Positions 52,092 through 64,000 of a stretch of DNA of 64,000 nucleotides are shown one piece after another. Below the pieces are notes generated by a model. That model was given only the letters and a program-made list of their open reading frames with translations, had not been told where the DNA came from and did no database searches. A program made the position numbers and the translations under genes. Source of the stretch: Pomacea canaliculata (lineage: Eukaryota; Mollusca; Gastropoda; Architaenioglossa; Ampullariidae); the NCBI RefSeq assembly GCF_003073045.1, contig NC_037593.1, forward strand, positions 24,423,868 to 24,487,867, written 5' to 3'. How positions within the stretch are numbered: the stretch's first letter is position 1; each line of letters begins with the position of its first letter.

Positions 52092-53172
52092 TGAGTATGG
52101 TTGGGATCTGATACACCGCGGATTGAAACATTGGAAAGTGTTTTAAGTTATGAGCTGAGAGATTGATATACCTATATAATTAAAAGTAGAGACTATTGCA
52201 TTACTAGATGTTTACTTATCATAGATGGTTTTGATCATCTTCCCTAAAGAACTGTGCGTTGAGACATCGTCTTTATAAATAGATCTATCTGTATTCTATG
52301 TCGTAAAATCCTGAGCAGCTTAATATTATGATGTGGATAGCTTCAGGCAATCGTTGTATTTTGTGCTGAAAGAACGTGTACGGACTTCGTGTGTGTGTTG
52401 CTCGTGTGAGAGCCGGCGTCCGTGACATGTACACATATACACTGTTATTTAGATTAACATTTATAGTATTTGTGCTTTTTGGTGTGTCAAGTGGCAGTTA
52501 TTACCAACATCTACATCAGCATCACCCGTCTGTGACAAACAGCGATTACCCTACAACTGCTTTCGACAGCTGTGATTTTCTGCACGTTTGTCAGACACAG
52601 TTTGTCTGGTTACACTATAGCTTAATGTGGAGCTGACCACCTCGATCGCAGAAGACGATGAACAAGTTTATCGGAAACCTTTGTTTTGTTTTGGAAATTT
52701 GAATTCGAGGTCTTTAGAGCCTCCTGTGCTCCTAGGGTCAAGTTAGTCTTCCAAAACCCCAAGAAAAAGCCTTCTTCAGTTCTGTGATTTTGTTTGTTAT
52801 GGTGTATATTATCCTTGATGGTATCCAAAGAATAAGAACTCTACAATATAGTTACAAAAATTATAAAGGGATTTCCAAGCACACGCAGACACACGAACAA
52901 TGTATGCATACGACACAGATCTCAATCACTCACCATTTTTCATCTTTGCATCTGAAGAGCTAAAGACATATTTTTAAAGAGCCAAAGACTAAACATGATA
53001 GGGAAGAAATTTAAATTAACTATTATCTGCTACATTTATATATTCAGATGGTAGTTGCTTAGCCACAATAATATTGATATTTCACTTTCTTCACCAATTC
53101 CTATACCTTTGCTGTGGGCGTTTCCTTTTCCATACATTTAAAACATTTGTTTCCTATGTTTCAGGATCAACA

Positions 53173-56100
53173 ATGCCAAAGAAAAAAGTGAAAAATAGAA
53201 ACAAGAAAATACAAGAAGTTAATATTTCAGAAGTGAAACGCTTGGACATAAGCGTCATGACTATAACAGGTTAGTTTTTTGTTTTGTTTTGGTTTTTTTT
53301 GGGTTTTTTTTTTGTTGTTGCTTATTTTCAATGATTTAAAACTAGAAGTTTTTAAACGGTTTGATTATGTAAGTCAATATCCCTGTAGATTTGTCTGCAG
53401 ATGAAAACGACTACACCATTATATTTGAACTAATTTCTATTCGCCTCTTTTTAGGGATAGACAAGTCTGAACAAGTTACAAACGACCTGCTCGTTGCTCT
53501 CACTACTAACATCTTGGATCAGTCCGACTTGCCAGAACAACCTATGAGTTTTCTGGAGCAGCTTGTATGCGAGAAGCTGCGCGAGGTAACAAATTCCGAC
53601 GTGTTACATTTTAAAGATTTCTACACGCATCGTTTTAAGCAATTTCTTGAGCAAAATGTGTCACACTTCAACCTGAGACAAAAAGGAAACAGTTTATTTG
53701 TCTCGAAAGTTGATAAAAGAAAGACAGAAGAAGGAGCGAGCCCACTATCTGCTTGTGTTACTCAAGAAGCCTCTCATATTGCGACGGAAGTCCAGTCAGC
53801 GAGCTGTAGGCTGGAGAGCCTACAAAGTGAGCGCGTCCAGTTTGACGAGGATGTGGACGATGAAGAACAAGAGAACGACACTCGGGACGTACAAGAAAGC
53901 CGAACATTAATGGACACCACAAAAGTCACATTTCACGGCGAATCTGGACAGATGGTTGAAAATGACGATGCTGTCGTAGAACACCTCCTAAACCAGAAAG
54001 AAGACGATTTGCACATTTTCAAGCGATCTCGGGAAGACTACACGAGGAACCGTGTGCAGTTCACGATTGACATTGTTAGCTTGTGGAACACACCTCATCG
54101 CCAGCGAGCCTATATCGTGTTAGGTGTCAAGCCTCGAATACCAACACCACACGCACTGATTGGCTTAAGGTCGTCCACCAACCCTGAGGTGTACTACAAC
54201 CTGGTTTTAAACGACCTGTTTAACTTCAAACCAAAATTTACTTACCGAGAAGTTTCATGCCGTAAAAAGCTTGTTGGGATCTTGGAGATCTGTAGTAACC
54301 ATGGCGAGGGATCCCCAAGCATTGTAAACAACGACGATTGTAAGCCTCATCTCTGCACTAACCAGCTGTGGATTCGGAGACAAGGCACAAGCATTGTTTT
54401 GCCACCAACGGATCCTATGTACAGGCAAGTTCATCTCTGGTTTGGACAGCACAAGTCATCTACAGCAAACGCAGATTACATAACAGAATTAGTCGAAGTG
54501 AATACATCAAATTCGAAGTCTGCTATTCACCCACAAAGGAAAAAGTTGGAAGATCTATCTATCGACAAAACTCTGGCTGCTTCTCCAGAAGACTTGACGG
54601 CTAACTGTGCTGGGAGTGACATTGAAAGGCTGATGACATCGCTGAAAAACTTCAGAAAGGGGCACTTTGTTCTCGTGTGTGGCAGCATGAACATCCCTAT
54701 AAAAACATCGATGCTTTGTCCACTGTTCCCTGGATAGCTGTGTACGATTTTGATGTCTACGGCAGGGACGCAGGTCTCCTGAACAGAATGGAAGATGGGA
54801 TTAAACAAAGACGCAATCTCAGTGTGTCCAGCTGGTGTGATCCTCCCACTGGGATCACAGAGAAAGGAACGCAGTGGTGGAGTCTGCGAGGCCGACGGGA
54901 AATTCCGGAGAGTCTGACATCCATCAGCTCTCATTCTGATTGGTTCAAATGTGTAAGGGAAAAACTCGAAAAGCTCTGCCTCTGTCTTGCACAGTTTAGT
55001 GAAGATTACACTGTTGTAACAGTTCTCTTGCTGTGGCCTTCCTCGGAGTTTGAAGCACGCTGCATGTACAAGTTCTTGAGCAAACTTCAGGAGTACACTC
55101 AGCCACATATCATTCTCTGCTTTTCAGATCCAAACAAGTGCTTTGTTGAGTCACTTCAAGTGGAGAAGCTGAAGGAAGACTTTGAAGACTCTCTAGAAAT
55201 CTTTATTGTTCCTCTGAATGACATTTGCTGTGAAATTGAGCGCCTCACCCTTTGTAATGGGAGTCTGACACATTTTCAATACCAGCTTCCTTCTGATGGT
55301 AAATCGGTGTCAGTGACTACTAGCGACGCTGCTTGGCTGACACAAGATCTGGAAGTGCTGTACCTTGAAAGTCCGTACACAAAGAGAGCTCTGACGGCAG
55401 AAGACCTTCATAAAGAAGCAGAAGATTTTTTTCGAGGAGGAACACTCAACTGGTATGCTTTATACGACATCGGAGCAGGCTGCTTAGATGTTGAACGAGG
55501 CATCTCAAACAAGATTGTCAAACACATTCGTAGCAATCACATTGACGTATTCAAACCGGGTAGAATAACAATATTTCATGCTCCTGGAGCTGGAGGATCT
55601 ACAATGGCACAGCGGATATTATGGGATCTACATGAGGAAGTTCCTTGTGCTCAAGTGAAACTGCGGTCAGGGTCGTCAATGGAAGACGTGGCCAACAGGC
55701 TCAATTTTCTCCATCACAAGACCTCTCTGCCCGTTATAGCTCTGATCGACGGTGAAGATGAACCAAGGTTAAAGCAGCTGTCTCTCCACTTGAATAGCAG
55801 TTACGTTGTCATCTTTCACGTCAAGAGATACCCGTACCCAATAGACGACTCGACACTCAGACAGGGTTGTTTCTACTTGAAAGGCGAGGTCACTCAACAG
55901 GAGTCACGAAATCTTGTGCTCAGATTTACGCAGCATTGTGATGAGAATGAGAAGAAAGAAAAACTGAAAGAATTGGACAAGGAGGTTCGCAACGGAAGTA
56001 TGCACTACATGTTCGAATATGGAATGACTGTGTACAACCATGAATTCAAAGGAATTCAGTCCTTTGTGAGTGGTTACTTGTGGAATGACAACACACGAAA

Positions 56101-59100
56101 AGAGCTTGATCTTTGGCAAAAATATCTTGGCTTTCTCGCACTTGTCTACTATTATGGACAGTCTTCCATGCCATGTCAGTTCTTTGCTGGTCTCCTTCCA
56201 GGCCGAGGCCAGAGCCAGTTTCTGGATGTACAGGACCTGCCATACTCGATGAGAGTGTTCATTGTACCCGACACCAACGAAGCCAGGGTACGTTTTATCC
56301 GCATCTGCCATTACATCATAGCCAAGGAGATACTGGAACAAATATTGTACAGGGGAAACAGAAGTTCAGCTCGAGGATCAAATTGTCATCTGAGCAGAGA
56401 AGCAAAGGGTAACTTGAAGGATTTCTGCATTGATTTTATCAGTGAATGTGCAAAGCGTAAGCCAAAGCGTTCTCTGACAGCTCAGACCATAACGAGTATC
56501 CTAGCCCGAACATTTATATTCCGAGATAACAAAGATCTCGGTGACCTAGAAGAACACGAAAAGAAGAGGAAGCCACAGTTTTCTCAAATAATGTTCGACT
56601 TGGATCAAAAACCACCTTATCATGGACGCGTTCAAGTTTTGGAAGCACTGTGCAACACGTTTCCAGACGATCCCAACTTCAAGGCGCATCTTGCACGTTT
56701 CTATTCCTGCTGTAGACCCGAAGAAGAACAAAAAGCAGAAGACCTCTTCAAAGAAGCGTTGAGATTATGCAATGAACGACGCGAGAATCGAGAGGGCGAT
56801 GAAGGTTTGGACTTGACCTTAATGCACATTCATCACATGTTTGGGATGCTGTTTCAGAGGCGCGTTGCCAAATATACTGGCAGAAATCCCGAAGACGGCC
56901 CACAGCAGCCAACCAACGCTGCCCAGTTTCAAGAAAGGCTTGACGAAATCGTGCAGAACGCAAACAAAGCTTGTAGTAACTTCATGCTCTGTAGAGAATA
57001 CACTCCCCGTGGACACGAAGACTGTTATCAGTACATTAATGAAATCAACGTTCGCCTACAGACCTGCGAATTCGTTCGCAGATTCTTCAAGGGAGGCATG
57101 CCAGCATACCTCTCCGAGAGAAAGAGCGGACAAAACGTTGATTTTATCAGAGAAAGCGTGACGGAGATAGAGGATCTCATTATGGAGTGTTACAACGTGG
57201 TGTTGCTTCATATTCACGACATCTCGCTCCAGAAAGCCGTCTTGTGGTACGCGGATCTGTTTCACGGTTGTAGCGACCAACTTAGAGCTCTCGTTGTCGA
57301 TGACTCTTTATCTTCTCGACGATTTGAGCTGATAGCCAAAAAGCTTGAATTTTCTCGCAAGGACAATTTTACTTGCGTTGATGCCTCTGTATCACCAGAA
57401 AAGATCGCTAGCCTTGTCCAGGTGCTTGAAAGCATCTTTGACCATGAAAAGATGTACAATGATTCACCCAAGTGCAAAATAGAGCTGGACTACAAAGACT
57501 GGCTGATGGCAATAAGAAACCCGTGTTTACAAAGAGTAAGTGCATTCAACCTTTATGCCTCTTAAAACGCTTTTTGAAAACTTTTATCGATAATTTATGA
57601 TCAGGATAAGACACTTTTAAGTTAAGTTAGCTTCAATAGACTACTGAGAAATATATAAATAAATAAACGAGTGTGGTCGAAAAATGGATAATAGATGAGC
57701 AGAAGGGTGAGAATCAGCTATAACATGCAAGGTTTAATACTTATTAATGGTAGGGTAACTCGTATATTGCTGGGAGGTATTTTTTTTTATTAATAACGTA
57801 GAGAATAATATGTTGAATGTTATCTTAGGTTTACACACTGGAGGAGGTTGTGGCTCGAGTCAGACATTGGCACGAGTCTGTTCGCAGTCCCCAGTCATCC
57901 TTCTACCTGTTCATTCTGTTGAGTCTTCTAGGATTCGGAAGTGTATCGAAAAAGGGTACGTAATTTAGTACTTATTCATCTCCCTTTCTAGGTGCTACTT
58001 TTACGTGTGGTGTCTTGCATTGTATAAAATACCTTGAATTTTAATAGTGTCAGTGTTGATATTTGCATGACCTGACAGACTATCTGTTTCTGTAACACAT
58101 GTAGAGGGACCAGAAATTTAAATGTGGACAACACTGTACTAATAAAAAAAAATGGAAACAAAGTTTTAAAGGTTTTTTTGTCCGTTACGCTTCATCCATT
58201 TTCCAAAAAAAAAAAAATCAAATATTAAGAATTCTTACAGATTATAGGAAATTAGAAGTCATCTGTTCAACACGATATTTGTGACAATAAGAGGGGATAA
58301 CAGACTCCTTCCATCTTAGTCAATAAATTTGCTCTACAGGGAACAACGAGAGTCTTCTAGAAGCTCAGATGTTGCGGGAGGAAATGCAGAAGCTCAGCAA
58401 GCTGGTGGTGCGTCCTCGATGCCCTCGCGAGTGGCTCGGCACATATGACTCCGAAGACATCCGGCGCCTCGTGTCTAACAACGCCGTGGGTCACGTGGAC
58501 AACCGAAGGATCAAGAACGGTGAACCCCACAGAGTTTTACGCAACTTTAACAAATACAATTTATACCAACTACATTTAGATTATCTTCATTAAGTGAAAG
58601 AAAGTTTAATAATTGTAAATAAAGTACGATCAAGTAAATATGTCAGATTTATTGGTTTGGTCTGTAACATGTAGATTCCCTAGGGGTTTTAACACAGACG
58701 TACAGGTGGACTGTTGTCTGCTAACACCAACGCTTAGCCTCTTGCGAAGTTCTCCGCTGCTAGTTTCGGCGAGCCTAAACAATGAATGTGAATAAACCGG
58801 AAGCTTTGTGCAGACCTGCCTCGTTTTAGTAGTTAACTGAAAAAATCGTCTGCCAGCAGTCAAGTAGTTCAAGGTCGTGGTTTGTATAAAAAATAACGTG
58901 CGCTTGAACAGCAGTAACTCATGCGAATAAAAAGTCGAACAGCTTAAAAACAAAAGTTCCTGCGGTTACTAGTTTAAAAAAAAAGACTTGCTAAAATTAA
59001 CATCGAATTAAAGGAATTGCTTAGATCCTTATCCGCAAATAACGAACAGCCAGAAAAATATGATCAGACAGAACACAAATATTGCTCCATACTCTTAACG

Positions 59101-60687
59101 GACGCATGCACTGCACGGAGAAAAAAATATTTTAAGCCTAACGGTAATAGGGCTACATAAAAGTTATTATTATTATTTACAAAAGTATTTACCGCTTCGT
59201 CCTTTTCTTCAATACTCTGTTTTGTTGAAACAACTTTACTGATAATGTATAGTTAAGATTTTTGTCTGTTTACCATCTATTCAATACAGGTTATTCCAGA
59301 GCAAAACTTGCCGTCTGCAAGGGAACTATTTGCCCAAAAAACAAAAAGGTTGCAGGAGAGATAAACCTTGACCTCGGGGAAAACTGCACACCTGTCCATG
59401 TCTTCTACGTCCCATCCTTAGTAATCTGGAAGGTTCACGGTATGTAGGTGAACGGGTACAGTTTTACCTGGCCTTCACGCTTCAAAACGGCTACGAGGCG
59501 TATGAGGTAAGTCATGAAATGGGTCACCATGTTGGCTGTGAGGTAGGCAAAGATGCTAAATACTACGAGATATGTCATAACGTGAAAAGTCTCTTATGCA
59601 AACAGCAATTGAACAGAGCGATCCTACACCCTAGCTGTCACACCTTGATTCAGGGGAAATAATTAATGCAAGCGAAGAAGAAATTGTTTTGAGTTGTCGT
59701 CTAGTAAATGTGCGCACCATCATTTTCCTGTGCATATTATCTTTGGAGTGTTCTTGTATATGCTATTTTTTTCTTCATAAACTGTATTTGTTTGAAATTT
59801 TAATCCTAGTAAATCCAGTGGATCATTAGTACCTTAAGTGTAAGCTTGGTCAGCCTGATTGTCAATAAAATAAATTTCAATTGGGAGCTTCATACAAATA
59901 TTGCCTTTGAGCATAATTGTGTTCTAATATTCAAGACACTTTATAAGAATTAATTTATCTGACTGCATTTTATTAATTCTGTAACTGCCGACAAAAATAA
60001 AATAAGGCTAACAACAAGGCTAATAAGAGTTTAACAAATCAAAGGCATAAATATTTTTTAAAATTCACGTATTATCAGCTGGTCTTCAGATTATCCCAAT
60101 GCTTAGGGGTATTTACGTAAGTACAAAACATTCCAATTTTTGGAATCAAATTATTTTCTTAGAATGACAGCATAATCAATACATAAAAATGAAAACATCC
60201 AAATACTCTATTAAATTATCACTATCGTAAGATCAAAAACAGAATACTGCATCGGCATATAAATCGTGGTTGGGACAATATTTTCTCTAAAACGTGAAAG
60301 TGTGTGTTAAAATGAAAAAAAACAGTGCTAATATATGGATCAAGTGGATCAATCATTAAATAAAAAATAAATGTATTACTAGGTAATAAAAAATGAATAA
60401 CGACGTTTTCACAGCTTTACAGATATATTTGTGTTATTTTAAAGGCCCTGTGGTAGTTGTGAGTCTAAAAATATTTCATTTTGTCATTCCTTTCATGTGT
60501 GGTAATGAAAGCCGTTTTGCTTTCGTGTTTACAGGTAAATCTATTAGACAGGTACCGCTGTGACGTATGTAGCGCCAAGGTAGAGATGATGCTGGAAGAA
60601 GAGGAGACAACTTGTCATTGCGGCTCAACTGTTACAAAAAACGAGCATGCGGTGATAAATCGAAGTCCCGCAGATGAAGACTCGTAA
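53173..60687 (+). CDS. SAMD9-like STAND NTPase (copy 2)
   Basis: Second SAMD9/SAMD9L homolog, inverted relative to copy 1. Exons: 53173..53269 (coding part; start MPKKKVKNRNKK), 53389..57535, 57829..57955 (127 nt), 58340..58519 (180 nt), 59290..59506, 60535..60687. Order: lysine-rich N-terminus; Schlafen/AlbA_2-like part at about 53990..54320 (TRNRVQFTIDIVSLWNTP..KLVGILEI); SIR2-like part from about 54640 (KGHFVLVCG, PWIAVYDFDVYGRDAGLL); P-loop at 55575..55620 (HAPGAGGSTMAQRILWDL); Walker B-like VIALIDGED near 55738; helical repeats to 57535; OB-fold in exon 5; CDVC-x14-CHC in the last exon. About 1,640 residues. One base seems missing at an A run (54701..54705) and another near 59412..59420; homology continues across both. 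No CARD or SAM domain seen. Confidence 0.9.
58685..58830 (-). repeat. Dispersed repeat family C, inverted copy
   Basis: Within intron 4 of SAMD9-like copy 2. The minus strand reads AACTACTAAAACGAGGCA, then GCTTCCGGTTTATTCACATT, then GGCTCGCCGAAACTAGCAGC, then ACTTCGCAAGAGGC, matching 37125..37275. Its tail, GGCTAAGCGTTGG, also matches family B copy 2. Confidence 0.8.
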
Positions 60688-61204
60688 TGAGTCCCCGACT
60701 ACTTTCAAAAAAAACTTGCAAAGACGTATTTTTGTTCCGTACTGCATCTTTGAGAGAATCAATGTTGGCAATGATATGTTTAATGCATTCTGTGCTGCAG
60801 ACCACTTCAAAAGTGCTTCAAAACCTCTGTCCCTCAGTGGGTTTACCCTCCCCCCGATATTCTTGTCTGCAGTTGGATGAATGTTGCTCTAAAGATGCTT
60901 AAAATATCATCTCTGTCTGTCTCTATCTACAAAATAATCAAAATATACGGAAGCTTCCACGGATTTACAAATCATGCTTTTCTACAATTCCTGTCACTGT
61001 TGAGAGTTTCACAGGAATTATGTTACTTTTTTATTCATTTTGTGCTAATATCTGTTTTATTTCATGTGTTTGAGAAGTTGTTGTAATGAGCTACAGGTTC
61101 CTGTCAACAAGTGCAGTTATTTTTTAACTCTAGAAGAACCCCCATGATGAGCAGTTTACAAAGCTGTGTTCTGCTGCCGTGATTTACACGAACAAGAAGA
61201 CAAA

Positions 61205-61210
61205 AATAAA
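61205..61210 (+). terminator. Candidate polyadenylation signal of SAMD9-like copy 2
   Basis: AATAAA about 520 bases after the stop codon, followed by a TG-rich stretch (TATTGTGTAGTG). Confidence 0.4.
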
Positions 61211-61951
61211 GATATTGTGTAGTGCATACTCCTCCAGGTTTTAATCTCTGTATTTTCTCAGTGAATGTTGAGTTCAGTGAAAGTTGGAGCATGCCAATGG
61301 TTCTCACACGGGAGGAACTGCCTGACCGTAACAAAATGCCTGGCAGTCAGGTTGCAGTTGACTGGATGGGTAGAGCTCACTGCACCAATTCAAGACTGTT
61401 TTGAGGTACATATACAAGACTTCACAGGTTCTGCACACTCAGTTGCTCTTTCCCTAATATCATGGTGGTTAACTCTTGGCAGTCCCTTACGTTAGACCAG
61501 CTAGTATATCATACAATTTTTATATTATAAATTATCACTTCTATAATTTGCAATTGTAGCAGCCTCGGACTTTGTCCTCAATCCTTTGTATCTAGCGTTG
61601 ATTATACATGTATTACATCCCTCAGGAGCAAATATACCAAATATAAACCAGTCATATACTATGCATGGCACTATTCCTCCACAAATACAAACTTCATGAA
61701 GTTTTATAAGAATTTATTTAAAATACCAAATGTACAACGATTTCCAGTCGGACTATAATGGAAGTCACTATGAAGACTTCCATTAATTAATGGATTAACT
61801 ATTCCTTCAGCTATAGTTTGTTAAAGATTTGCTTTGAACGCTTAAATCCTATTTTAACAGCTTTAAATCGTGAACCTGGTGTTAAGCGAGAACAGGTAAT
61901 TTGCAGAGGGCGCGGAGAGTTGACAAAAGCCTAGCCCTCTAGTATCAACAA
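61211..61951. other. Noncoding between convergent genes
   Basis: No gene recognised. A minus-strand AATAAA near 61712 could end the PEBP transcript. Confidence 0.4.
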
Positions 61952-63791
61952 TTAGCGACTGTACAGAAACTCAAAGGAGGCTTCCAGATGTTCCAGGCGG
62001 TTCACGACCTTGAACTGGTCGAAGTCGAAGCGCGCGCGGCTGGTGTCGCTGTTGCCCAGGAAAGAAGGGCGGAGGAGTTCGATCTCCGGGACCCAGCGAT
62101 AGAGGAAGAACTGATAGCGGTGGGCAGGAGTTCCTTCTGGTGGGCGAGGCCCTGCGTAGGCTGCAGACACGATCACAGAAAACAGAATTAAAAACTGGAC
62201 CTTTATTATTAGCATGAATGCACCTTATCAATTTTTCGCTACAACTATATATGTAACAACTCAATCACCGTCCACTTTTTAATCAAGGGTTTGTCCTGAA
62301 TTTACTGGTTTTAAAAAAAGGGTTATTTTTGAGACATACATAATATATGGGAGGTAAGCACAGCTACATGTAAATGTTTGTGTTGGCAGAGTTGCATCCC
62401 TCTTCTACTAATTTTATAACAGAAATGTGCACAAAATTTTTTGAAGCCAATATTTTGCTCTGAAAAATTACAAATTGTATTATTATTTTTATGTCGAGTA
62501 ATTATCAACTAATTACACGTTCAAAGATCTCGCAAGTGACGCGTTGTACTTTTTCTCAATCATTTTTCGCGTTTCGTAAGAACCCGTTCTTCTATTGAGT
62601 ACAAAATCTATTAAAAGAACATGTAAAGAAGACAATGATGTCATAGTCTCAGGGATTAACCAATCAGATTCTTTTCCTTATCGCAGGAGTCGCGCATGCG
62701 CAAAGCATGCAAGTGGCACGTGACATTTCTCCACAAGTCACGTTTCACGATAATGGCAGTGCCATTGTATGTCCTCTCCCCACTGTCTAGGTGTTTCTCG
62801 AAGAAAGAACAGACTAACGAGAAATTAAAACGAACATTTAGACAAACGTGACTTCTTTCTTCTTCTCAGCATAAACACTGCCTGCTCCCACTTCTCGAAT
62901 AATTCCAATTTCTTCACAGAATCGCAATCAATGGCTAAGTTACCGGTTGAGAGCTGCAATTTATATCAACAGTTTTCTTATGTAATACTTACAAACAAAC
63001 TCTTCTGTGATTTGCAGGCTTTTGTCACCCTGTAAAATAACAAAACCAGGTGATATACTTTTGTAATGATATTCTTGGAGAAAAATACAACCAAGAAACT
63101 GGTAAAATTATAAAATGAGTCAGCTATTCTTAATCTAGGTTTGATAAGCCATGGCAATCAGTGGAAAAAAATGTAACGAAAAATATGTTATGTGAGATAA
63201 AATCTTACCCTGACAAATGCCGCCCAGTGTAACACCCATCTGCTCACTGGCTGACAAGGACTCCTAGCATCGGGGTCAACCATAATCAGCAGGTAGGTCT
63301 CCGCCTTTAAACGGGCCAAGGATCAGACAATCATAGAGTGCAAAAAATATTGTTACACCGCACTAAACATCCAATTTCCAGACCCTACATTACTTGATTG
63401 ATATGGTACAGTAGCTTACCATCACAGACATCAACTTTAAACAAGTTTTGACATTGTCCTTGATTTATCTTGCTTAGCCGAGATTGTTAATAAATTGTTA
63501 GAATTAATTTATTAAGAGAAATCAATAAACAAACAAACAAAAAAGTACCGCGTGGGCTCCAGACCAAGAAATGGCTGGAGGACTGGTAAGATTCTTCGCG
63601 GAGAGATCCTGTTCACAGGTGACGGCGGTGTCATACTGAACAGTGAGCAGAGAAGAAGTGTGTCTGCAGTCAACGCTCGCCACGGGGACGGCGGCGTCTT
63701 GCCACGTGCACGTCTGACCGTTGGACGACACCAGTAAACATGACGTCAGCACCAACACCAGTCGAGAAGTAAACAGCAGCAACCTCGCCAT
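61952..63791 (-). CDS. Secreted phosphatidylethanolamine-binding protein (PEBP) family member
   Basis: PEBP/RKIP-like fold, a small lipid- or ligand-binding domain. Four exons with consistent GT/AG limits: 63549..63791, 63209..63304, 62993..63029, 61952..62160; about 194 residues. The N-terminus is a signal peptide (MARLLLFTSRLVLVLTSCLL), so this member is likely secreted, and mature cysteines are present. Ligand-pocket motifs are visible: LLIMVDPDARSP in exon 2 (the family's D-P-D block) and the family's GxHR block as GTPAHRYQFFLY in exon 4. The C-terminus FKVVNRLEHLEASFEFLYSR is shorter than in classic RKIP. No lesion seen. The gene is convergent with SAMD9-like copy 2. The ligand and role are unknown. 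Confidence 0.9.
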
Positions 63792-63850
63792 GCTGCTTAC
63801 TTTTCTTCTTCACCACGATGTCTGATGTGCACAGCCTCAGTTATCTACGA

Positions 63851-63857
63851 CTTTATA
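63851..63857 (-). promoter_or_regulatory. Candidate TATA box of the PEBP gene
   Basis: The minus strand reads TATAAAG about 60 bases upstream of the start codon at 63791, which leaves room for a short leader of about 30 bases. Confidence 0.5.
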
Positions 63858-64000
63858 TTATGCCGACTGTCAGATAAGCTCGGTCACTCCCAGAGGGCGG
63901 AGGTTCATGTTAAATTATGTTTCGCATTTAAAGCAGTTTATAATGATGTAAAGAACGTTTTAAAAAACTGAGAGTTTAGGAAGCCGCCAGTATTTGAACA

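Noticed and set aside
54690-54740. Programmed -1 frameshift in SAMD9-like copy 2
   Set aside because: The frame change does equal -1, but the site (CCT ATA AAA ACA) does not fit the X-XXY-YYZ slippery pattern, and similar one-base losses occur in unrelated genes. A missing A in the A run is simpler.
54527-55108. 193-codon minus-strand ORF
   Set aside because: It lies opposite the coding exon of SAMD9-like copy 2, has no domain pattern and is a shadow of it.
55904-56341. 145-codon minus-strand ORF
   Set aside because: Shadow of the SAMD9-like main exon on the other strand.

Overview
The window reads as animal nuclear DNA, most likely from a mollusc and probably a gastropod. Its genes have introns with GT/AG boundaries. 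It is rich in microsatellites, tRNA-derived SINEs and decayed DNA transposons, and its gene families (intronless UDP-glycosyltransferase, CRAL-TRIO lipid carrier, secreted PEBP, SAMD9-like STAND NTPases) are typical of lophotrochozoans. The species assignment is inference; no rRNA or mitochondrial marker is present.

Layout. 1-12 kb: no securely identified gene. This part holds two Tigger-like (Tc1/mariner) elements (4102-5448 and 10891-11764), a hAT-type MITE with a perfect 8-bp target duplication (8772-8953), two copies of one tRNA-derived SINE, and copies of a second dispersed repeat. A possible first exon of a membrane protein lies at 9940-10134 (-). 12.06-13.57 kb (-): a UDP-glycosyltransferase with its coding region in one exon. 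13.6-22.7 kb: largely empty, AT-rich DNA with a cluster of unassigned splice-donor-like sites just upstream of the UGT. 22.77-32.57 kb (-): a six-exon SAMD9-like gene preceded by a CARD-domain exon. 32.6-37.6 kb: a decayed transposon-derived ORF, a TTAA-flanked MITE and tandem repeats. 39.85-43.34 kb (-): a seven-exon CRAL-TRIO (alpha-tocopherol-transfer-protein-like) gene, intact. 43.4-53 kb: noncoding, with a large TAA array. 53.17-60.69 kb (+): a second SAMD9-like gene with matching exon structure. 61.95-63.79 kb (-): a four-exon secreted PEBP-family gene, intact.

The most interesting system is the divergently oriented pair of SAMD9-like genes. Both keep the AlbA_2/Schlafen-like, SIR2-like, P-loop NTPase, helical-repeat and OB-fold order known from vertebrate SAMD9/SAMD9L, which are antiviral, growth-restraining STAND-type proteins. 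Both add a short C-terminal cysteine motif, CxxC-x14-CxC. The minus-strand gene appears to carry an N-terminal CARD in place of the vertebrate SAM domain, which would join a SAMD9-type NTPase to death-fold signalling. The plus-strand copy has no visible CARD and starts with a lysine-rich peptide. I see no direct functional link to the CRAL-TRIO, PEBP or UGT genes.

Caution: several reading frames (the UGT and both SAMD9-like genes) are interrupted, and nearly all interruptions look like loss of one base. That pattern fits residual assembly errors at least as well as true pseudogenes. Intron-exon limits were read by eye from splice consensus and paralog comparison.
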